This document shows, in pieces, positions 27,168 to 35,220 of a stretch of DNA of 55,624 nucleotides (positions within the stretch are counted from its first letter, which is position 1; the number at the start of each line of letters is the position of its first letter). Location of the stretch: the NCBI GenBank assembly GCA_025454855.1, contig JALONS010000002.1, forward strand, positions 1 through 55,624, read 5' to 3'. Source of the DNA: Arcicella sp. GTDB lineage: Bacteria; Bacteroidota; Bacteroidia; Cytophagales; Spirosomataceae. The notes beneath the pieces were generated by a model. The model made no database searches, was not told where the DNA came from, and saw nothing but the letters and a program-made list of their open reading frames with translations. The position numbers were made by a program, and so were the translations under genes.

Positions 27168-28388
27168 ATGAATAAAAAGCAAATTATCGTGGTAGGTGGT
27201 GGTGCTGCGGGTTTTTTCGGAGCTATCACAGCAGCCGAACATAACCCTGATGCAAAAGTAATACTTCTTGAAAAGAATCGAACTGTTTTAAATAAAGTTC
27301 GGATTTCGGGTGGCGGTCGTTGCAACGTTACGCACGCTTGTTTTGACAATAAGCAATTAGCTAAATTTTATCCCCGAGGAGGTGCTTTTCTTCGTCCATT
27401 ATTTAATCAATTCAACGCCCAAGATACCGTAAAATGGTTTGAAAAGCATCAAGTTACGCTCAAAAAAGAAGCCGACGGACGGATGTTTCCTATTACCGAT
27501 AACTCAGAAACCATTGCCCAATGTTTAGAGCAAAAAGCCCGACAGTTAGGAATTGACGTAAGAACTTCATTCGGTGTAAAATCAATTTTAATTTCAGATG
27601 AAAAAGTAAAAGGCGTTTTATTAATATCGGGAGAAACAGTACCAGCTGACCGTCTATTAATTACAACGGGAGGGAATCCTAACTTAGACGGCTATCAGTG
27701 GCTTATTGATACGGGACATCAGGTTGTTCCCCCCGTACCTTCTTTATTTACGTTCAATGTACCAAACTCACCTTTACTTGATTTATCGGGTGTTAGTGTA
27801 CCTCATGCAACTGTAAAAATTGCAGGTAAGAAACTGTTACAAGATGGGGCATTGTTGATAACCCATTGGGGATTTTCAGCCCCTGCCGTTTTGAAATTAT
27901 CAGCTTGGGGAGCCAGAGATTTAGCCGCTTTACATTATGACTTTAACGTAGTAATCAACTGGAATCCAACGATTTCTGAAAATAACATTCGAGAAACCAT
28001 TGCTCAAATCAAAAAAAGTAATCCTAAAAAACTGATACAATCTAACCAGCAATTTGACATTCCATCTCGACTTTGGAAACGATTTTGCGAATTGTCAGAC
28101 ATTGATGAGCATCTTCGTTGGATTGATATTTCGGGCAAACAAATCAATAAACTCATCGAAAATCTCATCAACTCATCACATCAAGTAAAAGGGAAAACTA
28201 CTTTCAAAGAAGAATTTGTGACCTGCGGAGGAATTGATTTAAATGAGATACATCCAGAAACTATGGAAAGTAAAATTATCAAAGGGTTATTCTTTGCGGG
28301 GGAAGTCCTTGATATTGATGCCGTTACAGGCGGATTCAATTTCCAAGCCGCTTGGACAACGGGTTTTGTGGCAGGTAAGAATTTGTGA
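27168..28388 (+). CDS. NAD(P)/FAD-dependent oxidoreductase, YhiN/BaiN (HI0933) family
   Basis: The 406-residue flavoprotein begins with the FAD Rossmann motif IIVVGGGAAGFFGAI (GGGAAG at 10–15) and has the family signature RISGGGRCNVTHA (46–58). It ends with GLFFAGEVLDIDAVTGGFNFQAAWTTG, the terminal flavin contact of this family. The cellular substrate of YhiN-like proteins is not settled; one relative (BaiN) reduces bile-acid double bonds in gut bacteria, which need not apply here. It is divergent from the nuclease operon, with 87 bases between starts, and is followed by a hairpin. The family call is secure. Confidence 0.92.
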   Translation: MNKKQIIVVGGGAAGFFGAITAAEHNPDAKVILLEKNRTVLNKVRISGGGRCNVTHACFDNKQLAKFYPRGGAFLRPLFNQFNAQDTVKWFEKHQVTLKKEADGRMFPITDNSETIAQCLEQKARQLGIDVRTSFGVKSILISDEKVKGVLLISGETVPADRLLITTGGNPNLDGYQWLIDTGHQVVPPVPSLFTFNVPNSPLLDLSGVSVPHATVKIAGKKLLQDGALLITHWGFSAPAVLKLSAWGARDLAALHYDFNVVINWNPTISENNIRETIAQIKKSNPKKLIQSNQQFDIPSRLWKRFCELSDIDEHLRWIDISGKQINKLIENLINSSHQVKGKTTFKEEFVTCGGIDLNEIHPETMESKIIKGLFFAGEVLDIDAVTGGFNFQAAWTTGFVAGKNL

Positions 28389-28421
28389 GTTGTTCTATTT
28401 ATCAATATTGCATTTTATTAA

Positions 28422-28459
28422 GATTGATTATTGTTTTACCAAAAACTAAATAATCAATC
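28422..28459 (+). terminator. Terminator-like hairpin after the flavoprotein gene
   Basis: gattgattatt (28422–28432) pairs perfectly with aataatcaatc (28449–28459), and inner gtttt/aaaac extends the stem. A short T5 run (28462–28466) follows and overlaps the −33 box of the next gene's promoter. Confidence 0.6.
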
Positions 28460-28463
28460 CATT

Positions 28464-28496
28464 TTTGATACACTAAACGATTAAATAATAAATTTG
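28464..28496 (+). promoter_or_regulatory. Promoter of the repeat-rich surface protein
   Basis: TTTG (28464–28467), a 21-base spacer and TAAATTTG (28489–28496) match the Bacteroidota promoter consensus. Transcription would start near 28503, 28 bases before the ATG. Confidence 0.7.
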
Positions 28497-28530
28497 TAAA
28501 AACCCTTAAAAACAACACTAAAATATAAAT

Positions 28531-30645
28531 ATGAAAAGTAAAACACTAACATATCCATTTTTAGCAATATTTCTATTTTGCTATTCTTATATCTCTTACT
28601 CGCAAGGCAATATTTTTTATACCACTACCAACTACAATATAACAGGTGGTGATAGAAACGTGGTAATTGGGCAAAATGCTGGTGCTGCAATGACTGGCTC
28701 TGGGGTATTTTATAACTATCAAAATACTTTTCTGGGCTTTAATGCTGGTAGAACCTCTGCCCCAGGTGTACTATCAAACTTTCAAAATGCTTACAATACG
28801 TATGTAGGTGCTGGATCTGGCTTTGGTTCAAGTACAACCACAGGGTCTTACAATAGTTTTTTAGGCTATAATACTGGACTAAATATTACCACAGGTACAA
28901 GAAATACCGTGCTTGGAGCAGAAGCAGGCACTTATTTGACCACAGGTAGCTATAACGTACTGGCAGGAGAACAATCAGGATATAGTAATAGTAGCAATTA
29001 CTTAACAGGCTCTTACAATACTACATTGGGCTATCAAAGTGGCTTTAGTCTAACGAGTGGTGCTTATAATATTCTTATTGGTAATCAAACAGGCTATGCT
29101 TCGGCTGTTAGTGGTTCATATAATTCTGTTTTAGGTTATCAAGCGGGCTATAATTTATCCTCTGCACAAAGCAATATCTTATTGGGGAGAAACTCAGGAT
29201 ATAACCTCACAACCAGTAGTGAGAATCTTTTTATTGGTAATTATGCAGGGTTTAATCAAACTACAGTAGCTACTGCTAATAATACTTTTATTGGAGGTTA
29301 TTCTGGATACACCAATGATACAGGTATTAGCAATACTTTTATTGGATTTGCTACTGGTTACAACAATAGTACATCAAGTAATAATGCCTATTTAGGTAGC
29401 TATGCTGGGTATAATACCACTGGGGGGAACAATACAGCCATAGGAAGCAACACAGGGAATGCTGTCGAAACTGGCACATACAATACTTCTATTGGCTCGG
29501 GAGCAGGTAGCTATAATAGAGGTGATTTTAACGTTTCAGTTGGAGCGTCTGCTGGTAGAGGAGGTAGCTTTCTATCAAGTGCTGGACTAACCTATGGCGA
29601 CTACGATGTATATGTTGGTTTTAGTGCGGGTAACAAAAGTAGAGGTGCTAATAATGTCATGCTGGGTGCTTTTAGTGGGCAAGATGTTACTACGGGAGGT
29701 GGTAATGTATGTATTGGTAGCTACGCAGGGCAATACCTTACTACTTCAAGTTCTAACGTTTACTTGGGCAGTTATTCCTATCCAGACGGAGCCAATAGAG
29801 CAACGCTCACCAATACCACCGCTATAGGCAGTTCTTCGAGGGCTGTTAGAAGTAATACCATGATTTTGGGTGATACTATCAACAATATTCAAGTAGGTAT
29901 TGGTACGGCTTGGCCTACGCAAAAACTCACCGTGAAAGGAAATTTTGCTTTTGTTGCTTATAATGATGGGCTATTTTATCAAAATAATCGCTTTCTTTTC
30001 CAAGATGAAAAAGAAAGCATAGCTCTTGGTACTGGACATGAAGATACCTTAGAAGGAAAAGGGAATCTTTTGTTAGGGGCGAATACTAAAAATGAAAAAT
30101 CAATAAATTATTCTACCGCTATCGGCTACGGAGCTTCGGTTAGCGTAGAAAATGGCTTGGTTTTAGGAAATACAGAGGTAAAAGTAGGCATCGGTACTTC
30201 TAATCCAACGGCAAGATTAGAAGTGGCTTCTGGGAAAGAAAATGAAAGTGGGCTATTATTTAGTAACTTAAAACAGAGTAATGTCTCAAAATTTCTTACT
30301 GTGGACGCAAAAGGGCGAGTCATTCTCGAAAAACCAAGAACACAAATTTCAAAGCCAGAAGATTGGTCTGATAAGGTTTTTGAACAGAATTATCAACTCA
30401 AATCATTAACCGAAGTTGAAAGATTCATAAAAGCGAACAAGCATTTACCCAACTTACCTTCTGCACAAGAAATGACAGAAAAAGGGATTGAAAATGATAA
30501 ACTCGCAGCTAAACTCTTAGAAAAAATAGAAGAATTAACACTCTATATGATTGAATTAAAGAAGGAAAATCAAGAATTAAAGAACCAGAACGAGTTTATT
30601 AAAATGAAAGTGAACGAATTACAAACAATTAGTAATAAAAAATAA
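28531..30645 (+). CDS. Repeat-rich surface protein with tail-fibre-like C-terminus
   Basis: The 704-residue protein has a signal peptide (to about residue 24, YSQG). Roughly residues 35–455 hold about 17–20 imperfect repeats of 18–30 residues, each centred on 'N-T/x-x-L/I-G-x-x-A/S-G' and often followed by TTG-x-YN. They are rich in Gly, Ser, Thr, Asn and Tyr, reminiscent of YadA-head or beta-solenoid repeats. Two VGIGTxxPTxKLxV segments (about 463–485 and 560–585) follow, as in many Bacteroidota surface proteins. The last ~95 residues (VFEQNYQLKSLTEVERFIKANKHLPNLPSAQEM, then LLEKIEELTLYMIELKKENQEL) are the common endosialidase-chaperone-like/coiled-coil end of tail-fibre-type proteins. It is a single-gene unit with its own promoter and terminator. 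Adhesion or matrix function is inferred. Confidence 0.8.
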   Translation: MKSKTLTYPFLAIFLFCYSYISYSQGNIFYTTTNYNITGGDRNVVIGQNAGAAMTGSGVFYNYQNTFLGFNAGRTSAPGVLSNFQNAYNTYVGAGSGFGSSTTTGSYNSFLGYNTGLNITTGTRNTVLGAEAGTYLTTGSYNVLAGEQSGYSNSSNYLTGSYNTTLGYQSGFSLTSGAYNILIGNQTGYASAVSGSYNSVLGYQAGYNLSSAQSNILLGRNSGYNLTTSSENLFIGNYAGFNQTTVATANNTFIGGYSGYTNDTGISNTFIGFATGYNNSTSSNNAYLGSYAGYNTTGGNNTAIGSNTGNAVETGTYNTSIGSGAGSYNRGDFNVSVGASAGRGGSFLSSAGLTYGDYDVYVGFSAGNKSRGANNVMLGAFSGQDVTTGGGNVCIGSYAGQYLTTSSSNVYLGSYSYPDGANRATLTNTTAIGSSSRAVRSNTMILGDTINNIQVGIGTAWPTQKLTVKGNFAFVAYNDGLFYQNNRFLFQDEKESIALGTGHEDTLEGKGNLLLGANTKNEKSINYSTAIGYGASVSVENGLVLGNTEVKVGIGTSNPTARLEVASGKENESGLLFSNLKQSNVSKFLTVDAKGRVILEKPRTQISKPEDWSDKVFEQNYQLKSLTEVERFIKANKHLPNLPSAQEMTEKGIENDKLAAKLLEKIEELTLYMIELKKENQELKNQNEFIKMKVNELQTISNKK

Positions 30646-30652
30646 AATTATT

Positions 30653-30682
30653 AGGGCAAGATTAACAACTTGCCCTTTTTTT
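30653..30682 (+). terminator. Rho-independent terminator after the surface protein
   Basis: agggcaag (30653–30660) and cttgccct (30669–30676) form a perfect 8-bp stem with an 8-base loop. The final base of the stem starts a T7 run (30676–30682). Confidence 0.9.
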
Positions 30683-30693
30683 CGATTTTACGT

Positions 30694-31017
30694 CTAATCC
30701 TCTAATTCATCCAATAACATTTGATAAGCTCCTTTCAATTCTTTATGTGCCTTATCGTTCCCTATCTTTTCAGCTAAGGTAATTCCCTGTTGATAGGTTG
30801 ATAACGCCAAATCATTTTCTCCCAATTCCACGTACAATGCTCCTAAATGATAATAAGTGGCTAAATAAGTTGAATGATTATTTACCAAATACTCAAAAAT
30901 CTTTTTAGCCTCTTGTTTTTCACTCTTCAAAAGTTCAGTTGCCAAGGCATAATGATTAAATGGGTCTTGTGGTTCTCCTTCCACAAATTGGCGTAAAATT
31001 TCTAATCGATTTGTCAT
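30694..31017 (-). CDS. Small TPR protein
   Basis: From ATG 31017 the protein has 107 residues: MTNRLEILRQF, then PQDPFNHYALATELLKS, ATYYHLGALYVELGENDLALSTYQQGITLAEKIG and KAHKELKGAYQMLLDELED. These make about three TPR-like helix pairs, a small protein-protein interaction module. A further upstream ATG (31053) falls within a perfect palindrome and adds a Phe/Lys stretch foreign to the fold, so the second ATG is preferred. Partners are unknown. It is divergent from etfB. Confidence 0.8.
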   Translation of the reverse strand: MTNRLEILRQFVEGEPQDPFNHYALATELLKSEKQEAKKIFEYLVNNHSTYLATYYHLGALYVELGENDLALSTYQQGITLAEKIGNDKAHKELKGAYQMLLDELED

Positions 31018-31034
31018 AAAAAATATTTTTTTGA

Positions 31035-31062
31035 AAAAATAGTATGCAAGCATACTATTTTT
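31035..31062. promoter_or_regulatory. 28-base palindrome between the TPR gene and etfB
   Basis: aaaaatagtatgc (31035–31047) and gcatactattttt (31050–31062) are perfect inverted arms around only two bases. A two-base gap suits a dimeric protein operator (core AGTATGC-AA-GCATACT, TetR-like in size) better than an RNA hairpin. It is 18 bases upstream of the TPR start and 155 upstream of etfB, in the divergent control region. The A/T flanks also resemble a terminator, but no gene ends here. Confidence 0.55.
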
Positions 31063-31217
31063 AAAACTTTTCGTTAATATTGCGATTGAATTTAAAGATG
31101 CTAAAATTTGATTAACAAATCCATCTCAAATTCAGTTTAAACTTTGTACCAAAAACAAATACCAGTCAAAACTCTGTACCTCTGTGCCTCGTGCCTTGGT
31201 GCCTAAAATAAAAACCA

Positions 31218-31952
31218 ATGAAAATTTTAGTTTGTGTAACGAGTGTCCCCGATACCACTGCGAAAATATCGTTTACGGACGGAGATACCAAATTTAATAA
31301 AGCAGGTGTAACTTTTATCACTGGTCCTTACGATGATTATGCGCTTTCAAGAGCCGTTGAATTAAAGGAAGCTCATGGTGGAACGGTTACGGTGCTAAAC
31401 GTGGGAGAAGCTGACTCTGAACAAGTAATTCGTAAATGCCTTGCTATTGGAGCAGACGATGCCATCAGAGTAAACTGTGAGCCGAAAGATTCTTACTTCA
31501 CAGCCACTCAAATTGCTACTATTGCCGCCCAAGAAAAGTACGATTTAATACTTATGGGACGTGAATCTATTGACTTCAACAGTGGTGTTGTACACGGATT
31601 GGTAGGAGAAATGTTAGGCATTCCATCTTTATCACCAGTAATGAAATTGGAGATTGATGGAACAACTGCTAAAATGACTCGTGAAATTGAAGGTGGTAAA
31701 GAAGATATTGAAGCCTCTTTACCTTTGGTATTAGGTTGTCAAGAACCAATTGCCGAATGGAAAATCCCGAATATGCGTGGTATCATGACTGCCCGAACAA
31801 AGCCATTGAAAGTGGTAGAACCCGTAGGTGAAGACATGACCATCACCGAAAAATATGCTTTACCTGCTCCTAAAGGTGCTTGTAAAATGATTGCTGCTGA
31901 AAACGCAGAAGAATTAATTGCTCTATTGAAAAACGAAGCAAAAGTATTATAG
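31218..31952 (+). CDS. etfB: Electron transfer flavoprotein, beta subunit
   Basis: The 244-residue beta subunit binds AMP and, with EtfA, carries electrons from acyl-CoA dehydrogenases to the quinone pool. The start KILVCVTSVPDT, the AMP-binding core GPYDDYALSRAVELKE, the DLILMGRESIDFNSGVVHG block and the recognition-loop area IPNMRGIMTARTKPL are all present. The ATG is preceded by 'cctaaaataaaaacca', much like the leader of purC, and by several 'tgcct' units. etfA follows after 98 bases. Confidence 0.95.
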   Translation: MKILVCVTSVPDTTAKISFTDGDTKFNKAGVTFITGPYDDYALSRAVELKEAHGGTVTVLNVGEADSEQVIRKCLAIGADDAIRVNCEPKDSYFTATQIATIAAQEKYDLILMGRESIDFNSGVVHGLVGEMLGIPSLSPVMKLEIDGTTAKMTREIEGGKEDIEASLPLVLGCQEPIAEWKIPNMRGIMTARTKPLKVVEPVGEDMTITEKYALPAPKGACKMIAAENAEELIALLKNEAKVL

Positions 31953-32050
31953 TTTTAGGTATGAGGGCGTAGGTATAAGTTATGAGTTTTCAATTCATCA
32001 TCTTATCAAACATTCACTCAATCAATCATTCACTCATTCATAATTGAATC

Positions 32051-33013
32051 ATGTCAGTAATCATATTCACAGAAATAGATAACGGAGCGTTGAAAAAATC
32101 ATCGCTCGAAGCCGTTTATTATGGTGCAGAAGTCGCCAAAATGAAAGGCACAACCGCAACGGTTTTAGCCATCGGTACAGCTGCACAAGACGAATTGTCG
32201 AAAGCTGGAAACTTTGGAGCTACCAAGGTTCTTCATGCTAATGATGCTCGCTTGGCAACAGGAAATATTCAAGCATATGCCGACGTATTGGCTTCGGCGG
32301 TAGCACAAGAAGGTGCAGAAATTGTAGTTTTAGCAAAATCATCATTGGGTGATGCCGTAGCAGCACGTGCCGCTGGCAAATTGAAGGCTTCTATTGTTTC
32401 AAATGTCACCGACTTGCCTAACTTGTCGAGCGGTTTCAAAGTTACCCGCAGTATTTACACAGGAAAGGCTTTTGCTACCGTTGAATTGAAGGGCGAAAAG
32501 AAAATTATTGCCATCAAGAAAAATGCAGTTTCAGTAGTAGAATCTGGCAACACTGCCAATGTAGAGCCATTCACGCCCAACTTAAATGACGCAGATTTTG
32601 CTGTAAAAGTTACAGGTACACACAAGGCATCAAGCTCTATTTCTTTGCCAGAAGCTGATTTAGTCGTATCGGCTGGTCGTGGTTTGAAAGGACCCGAAAA
32701 CTGGGCAATCGTAGAAGATTTGGCAAACGCTTTAGGTGCAGCGACAGCTTGTTCAAAACCAGTATCTGACCTTGACTGGAGACCTCATCACGAACACGTA
32801 GGACAAACAGGTATTAAGGTTTCTCCAAATTTATACATAGCTGCGGGTATTTCTGGAGCAATCCAACATTTGGCAGGCGTTAATTCTTCAAAAGTAATTG
32901 TGGTAATTAACAAAGACCCCGAAGCACCTTTCTTCAAAGCGGCTGATTACGGAATTGTGGGCGATGTTTTCGATGTATTACCAAGATTAACCAAAGCTGT
33001 AAAAGCATTATAG
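32051..33013 (+). CDS. etfA: Electron transfer flavoprotein, alpha subunit
   Basis: The 320-residue alpha subunit holds the redox-active FAD. Its C-terminal FAD domain carries SAGRGLKGPENW, then the segment ending HEHVGQTGIKVSPNLYIAAGISGAIQH, and VIVVINKDPEAPFFKAADYGIVGD. Its N-terminal half matches the usual alpha/beta sandwich. The 98-base gap to etfB has two cattcactca direct repeats 16 bases apart (32011–32036), perhaps a spacer of no function. A strong hairpin follows the stop. Together with thiolase elsewhere in the window it fits acyl-CoA oxidation. Confidence 0.95.
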   Translation: MSVIIFTEIDNGALKKSSLEAVYYGAEVAKMKGTTATVLAIGTAAQDELSKAGNFGATKVLHANDARLATGNIQAYADVLASAVAQEGAEIVVLAKSSLGDAVAARAAGKLKASIVSNVTDLPNLSSGFKVTRSIYTGKAFATVELKGEKKIIAIKKNAVSVVESGNTANVEPFTPNLNDADFAVKVTGTHKASSSISLPEADLVVSAGRGLKGPENWAIVEDLANALGAATACSKPVSDLDWRPHHEHVGQTGIKVSPNLYIAAGISGAIQHLAGVNSSKVIVVINKDPEAPFFKAADYGIVGDVFDVLPRLTKAVKAL

Positions 33014-33038
33014 TCGTTTTATATTTAAAGCCATTTTC

Positions 33039-33066
33039 AAGACCCACAAAATATTTTGTGGGTCTT
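33039..33066 (+). terminator. Terminator after etfA
   Basis: aagacccacaaa (33039–33050) and ttgtgggtctt (33056–33066) with adjoining A/T bases form a stem of about 12 bp, followed by a short T-rich sequence. Confidence 0.85.
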
Positions 33067-33115
33067 TTGTTTTGAATCATTTAATAGAAAACTTTTTTAA
33101 AAAATTTAAGGTTTA

Positions 33116-33123
33116 TATCTTTG
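33116..33123 (+). promoter_or_regulatory. −7 box upstream of the bifunctional nuclease gene
   Basis: TATCTTTG matches the −7 consensus exactly and lies 96 bases before the GTG start. The −33 region is a T-run rather than a clear TTTG. Confidence 0.5.
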
Positions 33124-33218
33124 TCGGATGTTAGTTTTGAGAAAATGATTGACAAATCAATTCTTTGTACTTCCATCACTTGCATCTCGAATCTCAATAA
33201 TAATTTACTAAACATAAA

Positions 33219-33809
33219 GTGGAGAAAATAAAATTAGAAATACTCGGACTGTCGCCCAGTTCATCACAAACAGGCTCATTTGCATTGGTACTCGGAGAAG
33301 AATACGGTCCGAGACGACTACCAATCATCATTGGGATGTTCGAGGCTCAGGCTATTGCCATAGAAATTGAGAAAATTGAACCCAACCGACCCATGACACA
33401 TGATTTATTCAAATCATTTGCCAGAACATTTCATTACACCGTAAGTGAAATATCTATCACGGATATTAAAGAAGGCGTATTTTTTGCTAAAATTCACTGT
33501 TCAGATGGAATTAAAGATACTTATGTAGATGCTCGTCCCTCTGATGCCATTGCCATTGGTTTACGTTTTAATGTACCCATTTATACCTACGAAAATGTAT
33601 TATCTGAAGCAGGAATTTCTATCAATGAATCTTCAAAAGATGAATTAATGGAGGAATTAGATGAAGATATCAAGCCTCAGAAAACCTTCGGGGAATTATT
33701 GAGAGAAAACCCCGTTGAAGTATTAAATAATATGTTGAAAGAGGCTTTGGATAATGAAGAATACGAAAAAGCCGCAAAAATCAGAGATGAAATTGAACGT
33801 AGAAACTAA
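33219..33809 (+). CDS. Bifunctional nuclease (BFN/DUF151) domain protein with UVR motif
   Basis: The 196-residue protein has the DUF151 fold over residues 1–130 (VLGEEYGPRRLPIIIG; RPMTHDLF; DARPSDAIAIGLR) and a C-terminal UVR motif (about 166–196, LKEALDNEEYEKAAKIRDEIERR) like that joining UvrB to UvrC. Plant and archaeal BFN homologues have DNase/RNase activity. In Bacteroidota the role is not established. The start is GTG 33219, since EKIKLEILGLSPS is the family N-terminus. It has its own terminator. Confidence 0.9.
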   Translation: MEKIKLEILGLSPSSSQTGSFALVLGEEYGPRRLPIIIGMFEAQAIAIEIEKIEPNRPMTHDLFKSFARTFHYTVSEISITDIKEGVFFAKIHCSDGIKDTYVDARPSDAIAIGLRFNVPIYTYENVLSEAGISINESSKDELMEELDEDIKPQKTFGELLRENPVEVLNNMLKEALDNEEYEKAAKIRDEIERRN

Positions 33810-33829
33810 AATTTGAATTCATACCCAAT

Positions 33830-33860
33830 ACAAAAGCCAGCATAATATGTTGGCTTTTGT
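33830..33860 (+). terminator. Terminator after the bifunctional nuclease gene
   Basis: acaaaagcca (33830–33839) pairs with tggcttttgt (33851–33860), extended by gcat/atgt inside, giving a 14-bp stem with a small loop. Confidence 0.85.
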
Positions 33861-33875
33861 GTTAAAAAGCGTTAA

Positions 33876-33910
33876 TTGAGTTTATATAGAAATTAATAAT
33901 TGTAACTTTG
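33876..33910 (+). promoter_or_regulatory. Promoter of ftsX
   Basis: TTG (33876–33878) and TAACTTTG (33903–33910) are 24 bases apart; the −7 box is exact and the spacer slightly long. The start would fall near 33917. This shows that the in-frame TTG at 33908 lies in the promoter and supports ATG 33980 as the ftsX start. Confidence 0.55.
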
Positions 33911-33979
33911 TCTGGAAAGGAGGAAATTCGTAATTTCATTACTAAGTTAGATAATCCTTCATTTTTCAAATATTATAGC

Positions 33980-34861
33980 ATGTCGAAAATCAAAAAATTA
34001 GGTAGTACTCCCAATGCTATGGTGATTATTAGTTTGACCATTGCTCTTTTCCTCATCGGGCTTTGCGGATTGCTGACACTCAATGCCCGTAAATTAGCCG
34101 AATTGGTAAAGCAAAACGTGGAGGTGCAGGTGTATTTAGATAATGATTTATCAACCAGCAAATTAGATTCTATTTTCAAACTTATTGCTAAAAAGCCATT
34201 TGTGTTACAAAAAGAGAACTCGCCCCAAATCAATTTTATCTCTAAAGAAGTAGCAGCCAAACAGTTCATTCAAGAATCAGGAGAAGATTATCGTAAATTA
34301 TTGGGCAATAATAATCCGCTTCATAATGTATATGCTGTAAAAATCAAGGATGAGTTTTTTAATGAAGTACAACTGAAAGAGATAAAAACGGACTTGGAAA
34401 AACTATCGGGCGTACATGAAGTAGCTTACGTTGAAAACTTTGTGGAAGAAGTCAATAGAAATATCTCAAAAATATATTTGGTACTTTCTGTTTTTGTAAT
34501 CTTGTTGTTGGTAATCATCGTTATCTTGGTCAATAACACCATAAAATTATCCCTGTATTCACAAAGATTTCTCATTAGAAGTATGCAATTGGTAGGAGCG
34601 ACTAACGCATTTATCAGGAAGCCATTCATCGTAAAAGGTGGACTGCAAGGACTCATAAGTGGTTTAGTAGCCTGTACTTTATTAATTATTATACAACAAA
34701 TAGCCGTTCAGAGAATTGACGGATTAGGGATGCTACAAGAAACCTCTAAGCTCATCATGCTTATTTTGGGCATTTTGGTAATTGGAGTTTTGGTTGGCAT
34801 ATTGAGTACATTCCAATCTGTGGAACGATATTTGAAACTTTCACTTGACGAATTATATTGA
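33980..34861 (+). CDS. ftsX: Cell-division protein FtsX
   Basis: The 293-residue permease-like protein works with the ATPase FtsE to activate cell-wall hydrolases at the division site. It has a first membrane helix (AMVIISLTIALFLIGLCGLL), a large extracytoplasmic domain (EVQVYLDNDL … VHEVAYVENF) and three C-terminal helices (VLSVFVILLLVIIVILVNNTI; LQGLISGLVACTLLIII; LGILVIGVLVGIL). MSKIKKLGSTPNAM at 33980 is the usual start; the frame is open further up, but that part overlaps the promoter. ftsE is not in the window. DUF3098 follows at 112 bases, a pairing common in this phylum. Confidence 0.9.
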   Translation: MSKIKKLGSTPNAMVIISLTIALFLIGLCGLLTLNARKLAELVKQNVEVQVYLDNDLSTSKLDSIFKLIAKKPFVLQKENSPQINFISKEVAAKQFIQESGEDYRKLLGNNNPLHNVYAVKIKDEFFNEVQLKEIKTDLEKLSGVHEVAYVENFVEEVNRNISKIYLVLSVFVILLLVIIVILVNNTIKLSLYSQRFLIRSMQLVGATNAFIRKPFIVKGGLQGLISGLVACTLLIIIQQIAVQRIDGLGMLQETSKLIMLILGILVIGVLVGILSTFQSVERYLKLSLDELY

Positions 34862-34972
34862 TTACATCATAACCCGACATAATAATCAAGTTATTCATAA
34901 TCAACATTATAAGTAAACTCAATTTTAAAATTCTCATTAGTTGAACAACAACTATCTTAGATAAATTAAACA

Positions 34973-35176
34973 ATGACAAATAAAGAAAAATTACCCTTTG
35001 GAAAAACAAATTATACTTTAATGCTCGCAGGAATTGCCATTATCTTGGTAGGTTTTTTTGTGATGAGTCTTGATAAAGAGGAGTTTGGATTTGGTTTTTT
35101 AGGACTGACCCTCGGACCAATTATTGTATTAGCAGGATTCGTCCTCGAGTTTTTTGCTATTCTAAAGAAATCTTAA
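34973..35176 (+). CDS. DUF3098 family two-helix membrane protein
   Basis: This 67-residue protein has two membrane helices (YTLMLAGIAIILVGFFVM and LGPIIVLAGFVLEFFAIL) separated by a short loop with DKEEFGFG. It matches the small DUF3098 proteins found next to ftsX in Bacteroidota, whose function is unknown but whose position suggests a division or envelope role. Confidence 0.8.
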   Translation: MTNKEKLPFGKTNYTLMLAGIAIILVGFFVMSLDKEEFGFGFLGLTLGPIIVLAGFVLEFFAILKKS

Positions 35177-35182
35177 ATTGTA

Positions 35183-35220
35183 AAGTTACTCACCACTATT
35201 TTTCAGTGGAGGAGTAACTT
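35183..35220. terminator. Bidirectional terminator
   Basis: aagttactc (35183–35191) and gagtaactt (35212–35220) form a 9-bp stem, with inner ccact/agtgg pairs. It lies between the convergent DUF3098 and large membrane protein genes. Confidence 0.75.

Noticed and set aside
28640-29900. Repeats in the surface-protein gene as a CRISPR array or DNA satellite
   Set aside because: They are in-frame, degenerate protein repeats with no constant DNA repeat or spacer pattern.
31035-31062. The palindrome as a terminator
   Set aside because: No gene ends there on either strand and the two-base loop is too small for an RNA hairpin without opening pairs.
32011-32036. Direct repeats between etfB and etfA as a regulatory site
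   Set aside because: Only two 10-base copies inside low-complexity sequence; chance is likely.
33908-33979. N-terminal extension of ftsX from TTG 33908, supported by the 'aaaggagg' sequence after it
   Set aside because: A consensus −7 box covers 33903–33910, the extension lacks family resemblance, and Shine-Dalgarno use is rare in this phylum.
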